From Puccinellia tenuiflora (Eukaryota; Streptophyta; Magnoliopsida; Poales; Poaceae), in NCBI GenBank assembly GCA_012064385.1, contig QRDG01000416.1, forward strand, positions 1 through 64,000: 64,000 bases of DNA, in the 5' to 3' direction. The translations under genes and the position numbers were made by a program. This document shows, piece by piece, positions 35,861-47,415 of the stretch (positions within the stretch are counted from its first letter, which is position 1; each line of letters begins with the position of its first letter). The notes beneath the pieces are model-generated. The model ran no database searches. It saw only the letters and a program-made list of their open reading frames with translations, and was not told the DNA's origin.

Positions 35861-38800
35861 TGTAACGCCCCGACCCCGGAATTATACAGAGAGGCTATGA
35901 ATCCGACACAACCATCAATGTATAAGACAAAGATCGAGACTTGTGGAACAGAACTGGCACAAAGCATGACTCTACGACACAAAAGTATAGCAACTCATAT
36001 AACGAGAAGAATACAAAGATTACAAGCAAAAGGATCACAGATCCAACAATTCAACAAGCGGAAGCGGGTAGTGTTGTCTAACAACAAGAAGCAAAATATG
36101 GCCTAAGAGGCCTACAATAAATATCATCCCAGCCAGCTTGTTCCACGGTCCCAAGCTGCCACCTGGGAACCCCAGACTAGTAGTCGACGTCAACGAAGAA
36201 CCCACCTAGTTGCTCGGTGTCGTCCTCCTCTGAAATACAAAATCATAGAGGCAGCAAAGAGAGACTGAGTACGACGTACTCGCAAGTTTAGTAGGGCGAT
36301 ATAGGCCCAATGACTGACGGAGGCTCTAAAGCTTTATATGTATTTCCTTTTGCATAAAGCTAGTTTTAAATAAACTGAAACATAAAGGACACATGGCATT
36401 CGTCTACTCAGAGTATTTTTCATAAAGGGGGTAAGAGAGTAAAACATTTCATCTTCGGTTCTCAGCGAACCTACTTGTAACCAACCACTCACATCTCCAC
36501 TAAGGCACCCCCTCGAATCACCCTCGAGGAAATGAACCTTTATCACAATTTTATTATGCAACCTTTAGCTGCCATATCAATTAGGTTAATGTTATCTATG
36601 ATCTTATATCCGATCCCAAGTCGTCCATAACCGCGGACACGACTTTTCGAAAAGATTAAACCCTGCAGGGGTGTACTAATTTACCCATCGGTACCGTCCG
36701 GCTCACCTAGTTGGCCCTCTTCCGGGGAAGGCCGGCGAGTGGGCGCGGTTAGACCTTTACATTGCATGAGGCTTACTCAAGGACCATCCGTGTGCGGAAG
36801 GACAGGTTCAGCGCCTCCAACGCCCTGCCCCGCGGCCACATCCTAAACACCACCATCCTCGTTTCTTTTCCACCCACACAACTCACGCGCAAATGGAAAT
36901 AGCAAACTAGAGGACCCTTGACAAGCCCCTCACAACTTATTTGGTCAAAGGGGGTTCCATATGCCCCCACCTCCGGAAGCACGCTCAGTCTTGGTTCAAG
37001 AGGTAAAGAACTCGCACCTAGGGGCTAGAGTGAGGCAAAACACCATCCACGATGGCAACTCACCCAAGCCATCTTAGCATTTTAATTAAGCATCATAATT
37101 ATCCACCATGCCCGAATCATTCCATTAACATCAATAATTATGGAATTAAACAACGGGCATAACTAGTATTCAACTAAGCATGGCTAAGCATAGCTAAGCA
37201 TATTACTAATAACCATAAGCTGTAACCGGCCAACACATCAACACTAAGGTTCATAGGTAGGGGTACATGTGATTGGCTCAGGGAAAAACATGCAACCATA
37301 GGATTCTCTATATTTTGACCGAAAGAGACATTTGAATCGCATGCAAATAATATGGTGGATAAAATAAGTTGATAAACTCATAGGATGCTAGGATGCCAAG
37401 AAGGTTAGGTTATCTCTTGCCTTGCTGCCCAGTCGTGAAGTACTGCTCGTCGGGGTAAGTAGAGAGACCCTTGACTCCGGAATCTATCGATACCCAAAGA
37501 AAAACAAGGAACACATAAACCACAAGAACTCAAGATGCAATGCTCAAACACATGATGACATGTCCAATTGATGCAAAGATATTTTCATTTAATTTAAATA
37601 GCAACATTAAATAGGGAGTCAAATAATTAGTGCAATTATTTGGAAACAACCCCATATTTATCTTAGTGGCCACATTCTATATAAATTATCAAATTATTAG
37701 AGAAGTGGCTCAATTATGCATGAACATGACATGAATGGATAGGTTTCGTTCTTCCGATCATTTCGGTAATTTATTTGTAATTTTCGGAGTACCGATGAAT
37801 AAACAGCAATTTACATAAATAAATGAATTTAATTCATTTAACCCAATTATGAATAACATCAAATAAAAGTTTGTGATCATGATGTGATAAGTGCATGGTT
37901 TGATAGCATTTGACATGTTGATCACTTTAATATTTAATTCATAATTTTTGGACAATTATTCAAAAAGTCATGAATTTCCCAATTTGGGGTATTAAATAAC
38001 CCATTTTAGGAATTCTTAAATAACAATAAATTTATTTAAACAAAAGGGCAAAATCATGTTACCAAAAGATAGGAAATATTTTTATAAACACTTTGGTATT
38101 TGATTTGCCAAGATTGGAGCATTTTTCAATTTGTTATGAATTATTTAAATTTCCAAATTAATTTCCAAATTTTCAGAAATTACTGTTGGGCCGGCCCACA
38201 GGTCGGCCCAGGCCGGTTTCAGGCCGGGACAGCTCCAGAGGGGGCCGGCCTCAGAGCCGGCCCAAACCGGGGTGCAGGCCGGGGCCATGCCCGAGAGAGC
38301 CGGCCTCACGACCGGCACAGGCCGGGGTGAAGGCCGGGCGTGCGGGCACGCGGGGTGGTCAAACGCCACGACTGGCCAGCGCTCGACGGTGACCACGGCG
38401 GTGGCCGAGGGTGACCGGCGACGAGGAGGGAAGGAAGAGGAGGGGGAGAGGCTAGTCAGCACGCGGTGCTCACCCGGAACCGCATGGAGGGATTAGCGAT
38501 GGCGCGGAGGGGCGGGCAGCGCCGGAATCGTCCCGGCGGACGGCGCGGCCGAGGCGGGGAGTCGTGGACGCGGCCGTCGGGTCCAGACGACCCCGTCTCG
38601 ATTCCTCGCACGGGGAGGTCGAGGACGACGCGGCGGAGGCGGTGGCGTGCTCGCACGGCTACGGGGGGGGGGGGGGTCGGAGGCGTCGGCGAGCGTGACG
38701 GAGGCGGGTCGGACGGTGAACGGAGGCGATGAAGAAATCGTGGTGGTGACGGCGATTCAGGCGACACGGCGACGATTACTGGCACCCGGGCGAAGACGGC

Positions 38801-39786
38801 GACGAGGCGGAGGGGAGGGTGCGCGTAGATCGGCTCGGAGAGCTCCCTAGAGGCGGCAATTCGGCGGCGGGCTCGAGCTGAAGCTCGGCCATGGTGCGGG
38901 AACACACGAGAGAGAGGGAGGGAGAGAGTAGGGGAGTGACAGGTGAGAAACAGGGGAGAGAGCAGTAGTGCACTGGGTTCTCGTGCCCTCCAGGGAGCAG
39001 GTCGACCGGGGGGGGCAGGTCGGCATGGGGTCACGGCCACGGCATGGCGCCAGTGATGGCCACGGCGGCCACGGTGAGGAAAGACAGGAATGGAGGAAAA
39101 ATTTGTGAAACCCCCCCCCCCCCCCCCCCTGGCAGATTTAATTTAACTGCAAAACGGTCCTACAGCAAACCTTGGCGATTTAAATGGGGAACCAGGACAT
39201 TCTTGTAAATTTCCATAAAATTCGTATAAGCTCCAATTGTCATTTAGAACCTCCTCAAAAAGTTTGGGCTTCACATAAGATGTTTAGTCTCACAATTAAT
39301 TGTATTGTTGCAATATGTCATTTGTGATAAATTTCAAAATACAATTATTTGAAGCAGTTAAGTATCCCCTAAAATAAAGAAAATATTCATGGATGATCTC
39401 ACAATAATATTGAGGCTCCCCATGAATTTAGTTTGAATTTTTGGAAGGTTTAACTTGGTTCCAAAAATATAAATTGAATTGAACCAAATTGAAATCTCTA
39501 TTTTATTTATTTGCTTGACAAGAAATTGCCTTTGACAATTACTTATAAAATATATTATTAGAACTTCCGGCACAATTTGGAAATTCAAGAATAATGTATT
39601 TTGCCAACTTGAGCCTTGCATTTAGTTTGGACATGTGAGGAAGGGTTTTGCTCCCTTTGTTTTTTTTTTAATTTCCAATTGTTGCTTTATTTATCATTAG
39701 CAATTTAAATGGATGCCATGATGCAATGCAAAACAAAAAGTGAAAATTTGGCCCATAATTTAGGGTACCAAATTGGGGCTGTTACA
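35861..39786 (-). repeat. 5' LTR of the LARD element (3926 bp)
   Basis: Nearly identical to 29289-33205. The clearest differences are homopolymer lengths (G run 14 at 38663-38676 against 18; C run 19 at 39111-39129 against 10) and a small substitution cluster near 39490. Confidence 0.85.
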
Positions 39787-40794
39787 GCCGGAGACTCCGG
39801 CCAGGCCGGAGACTCCGGACAATCTCCAGTGATGTTCCGGACCCCTATCCAGTACCGCACCACAAATATTCACTTGGCAGCGAAAAGACAACGGACCGGA
39901 GACTCTGGGTCCTTTGGGCCAGAGACTCCGTGGGACCGGAGACTCCGGACCATCTCCGGACTAGATCCAAACAGAGAAACCTGAACTGCCATAACTTTTG
40001 CAAATGAAGTCCGAATCGAGTGAATCCAATTTTGTTAGAAAGAGTACAACAAGAGCTTACCCTAGAAAAACTAAAAATATGAAAACAAGAAAGGGAGATT
40101 GTGCGAAGGGTTGGAAGGGTTAGACCTTCCACACGGATGAACCGGCAAAATCTCCAAAACTGAAAACGCAATAGAAGACGCATACGAAAACCGTTTTTGG
40201 TGAACTCGGACTTGTCATGACGAGCACGACAAGCACCAAGACCACACCACGATAAGAGCCAAATCAGAACCAATAAAGATGATAACAAGAAAGCAAGGAT
40301 GCAAAGGTTTGAGCTCTCCACGAACGATACGATGAAGATACTCGGTCGAGAGCCCCTCTTGATAGTACGGTTAACTATCCTATAATCCGGTCTCTCATTA
40401 ACATCATGAGACTGGTAAAATAGAAACCCTATAAAGATGATACCTTTGCCTTGCGCATTAATCCACTTGAGGTCGATGAAGACGATCTTCATCTCCTCAA
40501 GACGCACCACCTTTCTTGATTGCGCTTCGCTTGGTGAAGATTCACATGTTGCTCCCCCATACACCAATATGGGAGAAGCACTCTTCGGCATATCTTCACT
40601 TGGATTTGAGTGTTGATCAACTCGCACTTAGCCTTGATCAACACATAATCTTCTTCCCTTAGCCTTGACTCCAACATATGGAGATCAAGCAATGCTTATG
40701 GACACACCTACAAGTATAGCTCAATACAAACATTAGACCATAGAGATTGTCATTAATTACCAAAACCACACATGGGGGCAACCATGCACTTTCA

Positions 40795-42000
40795 CTCTCA
40801 TCCTAATAAGCGTTATAAACTTATGATTAATAGCGAGTTGCCAAATACATTTGCAACACTACATGGCGGATACAAATCGGAAGTGACTTGGATGACTGAC
40901 CATATAGAGTGTGCAATCTTACACTAGAAAAACAAGTGTTTTATTGTCACATCGTGATGACAGAATACACACTTTATACTTTTATGCCAGCTGCATTTTA
41001 CAAAGTTGTATTTGGTAAGGATTACTCCTTTACTCAGATACAAAAAAATCTTTATTTTAGTGGTATTTTCACCTTCCATATCTTTCAATTATCGGCTGGC
41101 AACTCGGGCTGGATCAATGCTTTACAATTCACGGAGAATTTACCATTCTCATTTAGATTGCATCAGAACTCATCATTCCCTTTCAAAAGGTGAACCAATA
41201 CCAACCGCACTAAAAGGATACTCAATGCCGCAAGTCTCGATCCAATCAAATCTCGGTTGAACGTCACATTTGATGGAGTTGACTCCAAAACCGTAGCGAC
41301 AACCTATCCATTTCGGTTTTGTAGAAGACATGAATGAGTCAGTGCCAGGTGTCCCCTCTATTCATTTGCATGCAGGAGTGCACCCCTCTCGGCCTCAGGG
41401 CAGAAATGCCGGTGGATTCAACATCTAATCTAGTCTTTTGAAAAGAAATGTAGCCCCAGTTCCTTCGGAAATGGTAAGATCTTTGGCGCAAGAAGAATTG
41501 TGACGAAAAATATTATATAAAGTTGTATATGGTTTTCGGAGAGTGGTATTTTCTAACCATTCGTCCTCATATACCACGCAAAAATCTTATTTTTTAGTGG
41601 TATTTTCATTTTTCATATCTTTCATTATTATCAGCTGGCAGTTCAGGCTGGATCAATGCTTTATGCACGGAATTAACGGAGACTTTACCATTCTCGTATA
41701 GATTTCATCGAAATTCATTAGTCCCTTTTAAAAGGTGAACCAGTACCAACCGCCCTAAAAGGACATTCAATGCCGCAAGTCTCGGAGAGTGGTATTTCCT
41801 AACCGTAGTGATTGTATCGCTTTTGTGACGAACAATATTATATAAAATTGTATATTGTTCTTGAAGAGTGGTATTTCCTAACCATTTGTCCTCCCAAGTT
41901 CTAATCTCCGAACCATCCTTCGTATTAAATGATCCAAAGTGGAAGAAGTGCTTCTTCGTCGCCATTAGACAATCGCTAAGGGTGCAATTACTCATATACA
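40795..42000 (-). pseudogene. LINE ORF2 C-terminal remnants (right part, split by the LTR element)
   Basis: The minus strand reads LMATKKHFFHFGSF then NTKDGSEIRTWEDKWLGNTT (41970-41870), typical of the C-terminal part of grass LINE reverse transcriptases. It continues TNEFRWNLYENGKVSVNSVH and KIPLKNKIFAWY (41715-41580). It then goes on to GVILTKYNF and CVFCHHDVTIKHLFF (about 41030-40935), the zf-RVT zinc-ribbon type region, and SIWSVIQVTSD up to the LTR junction. Frameshifts and stops are frequent. An internal stretch is duplicated (41050-41250 with 41585-41790; 41500-41572 with 41825-41896). The other side of the LTR element at 18631 carries the continuation. Confidence 0.75.
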
Positions 42001-43469
42001 TAACTTCACCTGTTTATGTCTTCACCCTAGAATTAATCATTTTATGCAATAAAGTTTTATATTTTTTGAAGTAGAACACTAGGGGAGTATGGCGTGTATT
42101 AGATAGTGTGGTACCAGGGTATTACTAGGTAAGTGACATGAACAATAAACACAACATTTGGTACATGCGCATCTAATAAAATAATTGTCGCTAGTGACCG
42201 TGTGAGTGATGCATTTGAGGGTATTGTAGTTCATGAAACTTAATGCAACACTCTCTACTTGTACTTATAAATCTAAACATACGAACAATCTCCTTGGTTA
42301 GGGAGTATTAGTAATACATGCTTAGTATACCTGGCCATGGGCAGCCCGACCCGACCGGTCGTAAAATCCCTGGTCGGGCCAGGACATGCTTGGGCCTGAT
42401 TTTTGGCCCGATTGTCGAACCGGGTCGAGCTTACCAAAAAGCCAATTCAGTATGACTGTCGAACCGGGTCAGACTATGCGGTTGCGGTTGTGTGCATTTG
42501 TTATGCAGAGACCGGGTGTAATGCTTAAACTTTTAAAAAATAAAACCTTTTAACAAAAAAAAATGAATGTTTCGCTTATAAACTGGTAGTTGTGTTTGGA
42601 TAAATCTTTACTTGGAACTATGATTTATCTTATACCACCATGATTATTTGAGACAAAGATTAAGTAAAAAGAGTAATAAGAATTTGAAAACATAAATTTA
42701 ATTTGAGTCTGTGTAGACTTTGCAAGGCTAAAACTTTGCCGGTCCGGTCTCGGGACCTACCTCTGGTCAACCATAGGCATGTGGCATCTTCTCGGTTTCA
42801 ATTCTCTTTGATGACGCTCTCCCCGGTCCGGTCAGGTCCTGCCGTCCGCTCGCCACTTCTTCTTCTTCTTGGCGTCAAGAGTGGGTTGTACATTGATGCG
42901 TGCCTTCCTGGAGTTTGGGTTGTGCTTATGAGTTGTTTTGCTTCGGTTGTGAAGCGGTCTAGTGGCTCTGTGTCTCGACCCCTCGCCGTCTTCGGCTAGG
43001 GTCAAGCAAGGCAAGTTCTTGTTGTGTGGTCGTGGGTGTGTGTTGTAAGTCGAACGACGTCACCTATATGTTTTTGGGTCCGGTTTCCCTTATAAACTGG
43101 ATCATTTTTCTATTTGTTCAATGAATTTAGCAGCTCTCCTGCTAACATTAAAAAGAAAATCGCAAGCCCTTGGAGTGTTGGCCGCGCAAAATTTACATGC
43201 TCCCGGCTGCTGTAGCAAAGAACCGCTGCCGCGAACGAACGGAAGCAACCTAGACACCTAGGAAGCACCTCTCTTTTTTTTTTTAACAGGAGGAAGCACC
43301 TCTCGACCATTCCCTTCCTCACGAGAGGCTCTCCTTTAATCTCCGCTACTCCTTAATACAAATGTTATTATAATTAATATATTTCTAAATTGGTTGTAAT
43401 TTTTTTCGAAAAGGGAACCTGCCCAGCCTCTACATTATAATGATGCACCACAGCCTTGTCTTATTGTAA
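42001..43469. other. Repeat-rich intergenic DNA
   Basis: A CCCGACCCGACCGG-type segment near 42350-42480 looks like a decayed DNA-transposon end. The stretch 42700-43155 reads like a plus-strand LINE 3' end (TTCAATGAATT then an A-rich tail), without a recognisable frame. The CCTCTACAT segment near 43430 matches the word near 16890. No gene seen. Confidence 0.35.
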
Positions 43470-43478
43470 ATTTTAAAA

Positions 43479-44956
43479 GAGTAAAATGCATCGTAGGTAC
43501 TCGAACTTGTCGAGGGGGGTCACTTTGGTCACCGTACTCAGAGAATACCGTTTTACGGTCATGCAATACGCATCGAGTTTAATCGACGGTGACTGCTCCT
43601 GTTACAACGTTGTATTTGGTGACGTAGTGTTGTGTTGACTGGTCGCCAGCAGCACATTTTTTGCAAATAAGTCCTCACGAAATACTACTTTCCTGTCTGA
43701 GACCAAGAGACTCAGCGGTGAGACCCATTAGTCAGACTGGCCTGGGGCCAACCACTCTCTTCCTCTCTATTCCTTTCTTCCCCAATACCGACAAAATTTC
43801 CCATCTGGTGCAGCAATGGCGGCGTCGTTGCCCTCGGCGAAGCCGGCGGAGGGGAAGGGGAAGATGAGCCGAGGTGCCATGGCGGAGATTATGGCCGCGG
43901 ATTGCTGAGTGGTCGGGCTTGTGGCCGGCGGTTCGAGCTGGAGGAGCTGCTGTTCGCGTCCGCGGAGATGCACGACAAGGGCGGCTGCGGCACGACGTAC
44001 ACGGGTGCCTGACGCGGGCAGCATCGTGACCGGCTCCGCGAGACGGTTGCGCCCGCGTCACCGTCGATGCCGAGCAAGGAGTTCGAGCAACACATGGCCG
44101 TGCTCGGCCGGCTCCGATACTCTAACGTCGTGCCGCTCAACCTTCGCCGCACTGCCCATGCCTGCCAACACCCGGCACCTGTTCGCCGCTCTCCCCTACG
44201 TTCCGCATTGCCAGGGGCGCCCGGCCCCATCTCTTGTGCACCCCGCTGGCGACGCTCGTCCTCTCCCTGCATCCCGGAGGGCTGGCGGCTCCCGCCCCCT
44301 TTCCTGCTTCGCTGGAAGAAACTAGTACCCGAGGAGGATCCTCTGCCCGCCACTGCCGCGCTCCGTCATGCGCAGGTACCCGAGCTGCGAGCAACAGGGT
44401 CCGACGATGACCCCGATTAGCTCCCGACGAGGTGCAGGGAGCTGAGCCACGTCTTGTCCGTGCATCATCAGTAACGACGGAGAGTTCGACGCCCGCGCGA
44501 GAGGAGGAGGGGGCGCGCCGGATGAGAAGTGGTGCGGGACTGGGGAGAGGGGAGGCGCTGCCGCGCATGGGACCTAGCCACTGGTGATGATGAGCTCGTC
44601 GGATTCGAGGCAGGAGGCGGCGAGGAGCTCGGAGCTCGGGCGGACCCGTGGCGACGCGTGCGGGGAGAGCCAGTGGCGGCGCACACAAAAACTCGCCGGC
44701 GGCGACGCAGGAAGAGCCCCGACGACGCGCGCATGGGATGTCTCTAAAGCAGAATTAAGGGGGTCTTATTTGCAAAAATACAACGTTGGAGACCGGTCAA
44801 TTCAATGCCACGTCAGCAAATACAATGTTGTAACGAGAGCAATGACTGTAGATGAAACTCGATGCGTATTGCATGACCGTAAAACGGTATTCTCTGAGTA
44901 TGATGACCAAAGTGACTTCCCTCGACAAGTTCGAGTACTAACGATGCATTTTACTC
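43479..44956. mobile_element. Pack-MULE (Mutator-like) with about 200-bp TIRs and a 9-bp TSD
   Basis: Left (43479-43675) and right (44757-44956) ends are inverted repeats of about 200 bp starting GAGTAAAATGCATCGT. They share long exact stretches such as CTCAGAGAATACCGTTTTAC. The target duplication ATTTTAAAA occurs at 43470-43478 and 44957-44965; nine bases is diagnostic for Mutator-like elements. The interior is GC-rich (unlike the flanks) and carries a host kinase fragment instead of a transposase, so it is a Pack-MULE and non-autonomous. Confidence 0.88.
43800..44160 (+). pseudogene. Receptor-like kinase fragment captured by the Pack-MULE
   Basis: At 43922-44142 the plus strand, with frame changes, reads RFELEELLFASAEMHDKGGC then GTTYT, and later PSKEFEQHMAVLGRLRYSNV then VPL. 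This matches the kinase N-lobe of plant LRR receptor-like kinases of the PRK/RLK902 type, where the equivalents are FELEELLRASAE with the glycine loop and FEQHM with HPNVVPL. The glycine-rich loop is altered and the rest of the kinase is missing. The upstream part (43806-43905) is a short open frame ending in TGA. It is a non-functional fragment, although it could be transcribed. Confidence 0.72.
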
Positions 44957-45165
44957 ATTTTAAAAATAGCAAAGTAGAATGAGAGTACTAGCAAGCAACG
45001 TAGTACTTAAGTGTTGAGTGCACGACCTGCGTTTGAGATACTCTGAAAGTACCGCATACAAATGATCAGAAACCAAGCACGCTACATGACTGGTTGCACC
45101 AAAGTGGCATGCAGGGACTGAACATTAAAAAAAACATGGAAGCGCGTCCTATATTCTCATGCAGT

Positions 45166-45573
45166 GGCGGAGCCGGGAATTAAGATGAGCCGGGGCAATT
45201 TTTTTTTTTGCGGGGTGAACTTATAAGGTTAAAAAAAAGACACAAAAATAAGTCTATTCAACAAAACCAATGGTCTATAAAGATTTGATTTTCATAATTC
45301 ATGAATTACAGCTACGAACAACTTGAAAAACCATAAAGATGACTTACAAACTACTAATGCGGACTCCTAACACTTGGGTGGATTAATTAGGTGCCACCAT
45401 ATAATCTCAATATAGGACGACAGCGTGTGTTGTGTGCTACTAGTGCTAGGCTGATCGATCAACTCAGCTAGCTTGCTGCTAGCTAGTTTGAATGTGCGTA
45501 TCATTAGGCCGGGCTAACACCTCACACAGGATTTGGTGAGCCGGGGCGGCCGTCCCTCCTAGCCGTGTCCATG
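45166..45573. mobile_element. Decayed DNA-transposon fragment
   Basis: The left end reads CAGTGGCGGAGCCGGGAATT, a terminal form widespread in grass DNA transposons. The right portion has GAGCCGGGGCGGCCGTCCCT and CTAGCCGTGTCCATGGCT, the usual partner end but truncated. A near-repeat GGCTAACACCTCACACAG / GGCTAACACCTTACACAG brackets the right end (45512 and 45574). No coding frame. Confidence 0.4.
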
Positions 45574-45634
45574 GCTGGGCTAACACCTTACACAGAATCT
45601 CATGCCAATACAAAAATGCTAGAGTTAACTTAAA

Positions 45635-46309
45635 TAGGGATGGCACCCACAGGGTATGAGTGCGGGTGGAGCCACCCCATACCCTTACCCGTGCCCCTCG
45701 AGCTTGCCCATCACCCATACTCATATCTGCAAGCGGGTACAATTTTTTCCCATACCCTTCACCCGACAGGGTAAAGGGATACCCGCGGGTAAAAATACCC
45801 GCATTTGCAACACATATCAATTCAGCAAAAAAAAAAGAGCTGAGATAATGACCATACATAGTCATAAACAACAACACACAAAATATAGAGATCCTGATGG
45901 AGAGATGCATAGCAGCGGCGCAGCGTATCTGCGTATGGCAGGTAGTGATTACCTACTAGGAATTTAATCTAGCGTTATTTACTCCTTTAGGTCACGGGAT
46001 TATGGAATGGAGTTGAAGCTATACCGTCCGATCGATCGTGGCTCTCCTTGAGTTGACCTGCCTAGTTCCTATGCGGGATTAAAAATTAGGTTAGGTTTAA
46101 CTAAACTACGCCCTAGTTGACATAATTTATACGGATACAAGGGCATGCTGATATGGGTTATGCAATCTCATGCCCGTACCCGTTCTGCCTGATGGGCACA
46201 AAATTTTCCTATTTATATACCCATGGATATTTTTTAGTCCCAAACACTTACCCTAATGGGGTTTTTACCCGTAGGGTACACAGGTACAGGGTACCCATTG
46301 TCATCCCTA
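45635..46309. mobile_element. Non-autonomous hAT-like element, 675 bp
   Basis: The ends are inverted TAGGGATGGCA / TAGGGATGACA. The flanks AACTTAAA (45627-45634) and AACTCAAA (46310-46317) form an 8-bp target duplication with one mismatch, typical for hAT. Both arms are rich in GGGTA/TACCC words (for example GGGTACAATTTT, CCCGCGGGTAAAAATACCC). No transposase frame. Confidence 0.75.
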
Positions 46310-46319
46310 AACTCAAACG

Positions 46320-47415
46320 AGGCCCCAGAGAGATGTAGCATAAAAGCATAACGAAACGCAGGAAAGTGGAGCACCAATCAATCCCTGAACAAGAGCAGCA
46401 TAGATTTCCTTTTGCAGTTCAACAGTGTCACTGGAACATCACCAACCAAATCAGTGTACGATCCATTACGAGATCTTGATTCAGAGGCCGGAGGCAATAA
46501 ACAAAAAACCATGGAAGACGACCAAGAATGTAGCTGATAGCGTTCCTACAGCATTTCGTCATCTGATTCTGAATTTCTGATAGACCAAGGAAGGAGACAA
46601 GTTAAGCTAGTTTGCTCGAAGATGCCAAAACATGCAGGAAACCAGGACTTAAGCTCGTACATGACTTGAACTGAGCACTACACCTGGATCAAAGGAAATA
46701 TAGACATATCATTAGTACTCTGGCTAGATTAGTGATCAAGATAATACATATTTGGGGATACGATCTCACCAAGAAGACTGTTAGTCGCTTCATGTTTCTC
46801 CATGAGTTCATCCTATGAAAGTCTGCATTGTCATTCCCACCAAGTGGTAGTCCCCTGGCGATGGCTGGGACAGTCGTGCTTTAGCTTTTTCAGCCAAGTT
46901 GATGCCCTTACCCCAGTTATTCATTCCTTCAAAGACAAACAATACCAGTCAATATTCATTACACACAAGGGCTTCAAAAAATATGAATATGTACTGGGAC
47001 AATTGAGAAAATGATGTATAATTTATTCATATGTGCAGAATAAATGGTTCTCAGTTCTCATGAAATTTGTTACAACTATTAGCTTATCACATGTAGCAGT
47101 GCGAGTACGTGCATTGTACAAGTAACCAGTAATCACTCTCACCTATTGATAAACCAAAACAGAGAACCGTACATAAATCTACAACAAACGTTTGTCTAGT
47201 AGTCCCTAGTCAAGATTACTAAGCTAGTATCTCAGAATCAATTTGTATGCATGTAAAAGGTACTCGTGCAACCATCGGACATAAACCGTATATCGTCATG
47301 TGTATCATGTTGGGGCAATCCAAAATTTTGTGTAGAATCTAGGCGTCAAGCACAGCTAGAGAGCAAAATTTCAGACCTATAAACATAAAAAAATTGAACC
47401 GAGGCAAAAGACTTG
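46320..47415. other. Intergenic DNA downstream of the DUF1618 gene
   Basis: AT-rich, no convincing frame. It could hold an untranslated or terminal exon of the minus-strand DUF1618 gene, whose first exon ends in a splice donor, but I could not identify one. Confidence 0.35.

Larger units (their letters stand above)
29289..39786 (-). mobile_element. Non-coding LARD-type LTR retrotransposon nested in the outer LTR, TSD GCCGG
   Basis: The element has two nearly identical LTRs of about 3.9 kb (29289-33205 and 35861-39786) around a 2.65 kb interior. It is flanked by GCCGG at 29284-29288 and 39787-39791. The primer-binding site (35846-35857) lies beside the right LTR, so the element is on the minus strand. 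No frame with a retrotransposon domain exists anywhere in it. Long LTRs, short non-coding interior and precise TSD fit a large retrotransposon derivative (LARD). LTR differences are few by eye, so it is much younger than its host element. Confidence 0.85.
18632..40794 (-). mobile_element. Copia-like gag-only LTR retrotransposon (outer element), with two nested insertions
   Basis: The element is bounded by LTRs starting TGAAAGAAC and ending CACTTTCA on the plus strand and by CTCTC duplications. It is oriented on the minus strand: 5' LTR 27961-40794 (interrupted), primer-binding site 27947-27958, gag 27907-25652, polypurine tract by 20733-20746, 3' LTR 18632-20732. Removing the nested LARD element and the solo LTR leaves about 10.1 kb. 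No protease, integrase, reverse transcriptase or RNase H is seen, so the element is non-autonomous and must have used another element's enzymes. Superfamily is judged from the copia-type gag. The two LTRs differ by several indels, so this is not a recent insertion. Confidence 0.85.
27961..40794 (-). repeat. 5' LTR of the outer element, split by the LARD insertion (27961-29288 and 39787-40794)
   Basis: Matches the 3' LTR on both sides of the nested insertion. Its uninterrupted length would be about 2.33 kb. It has a tandem duplication of about 103 bp (28841-29053) not found in the 3' LTR. The insertion point lies inside one of the CCGGAGACTCCGG words. Confidence 0.86.
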
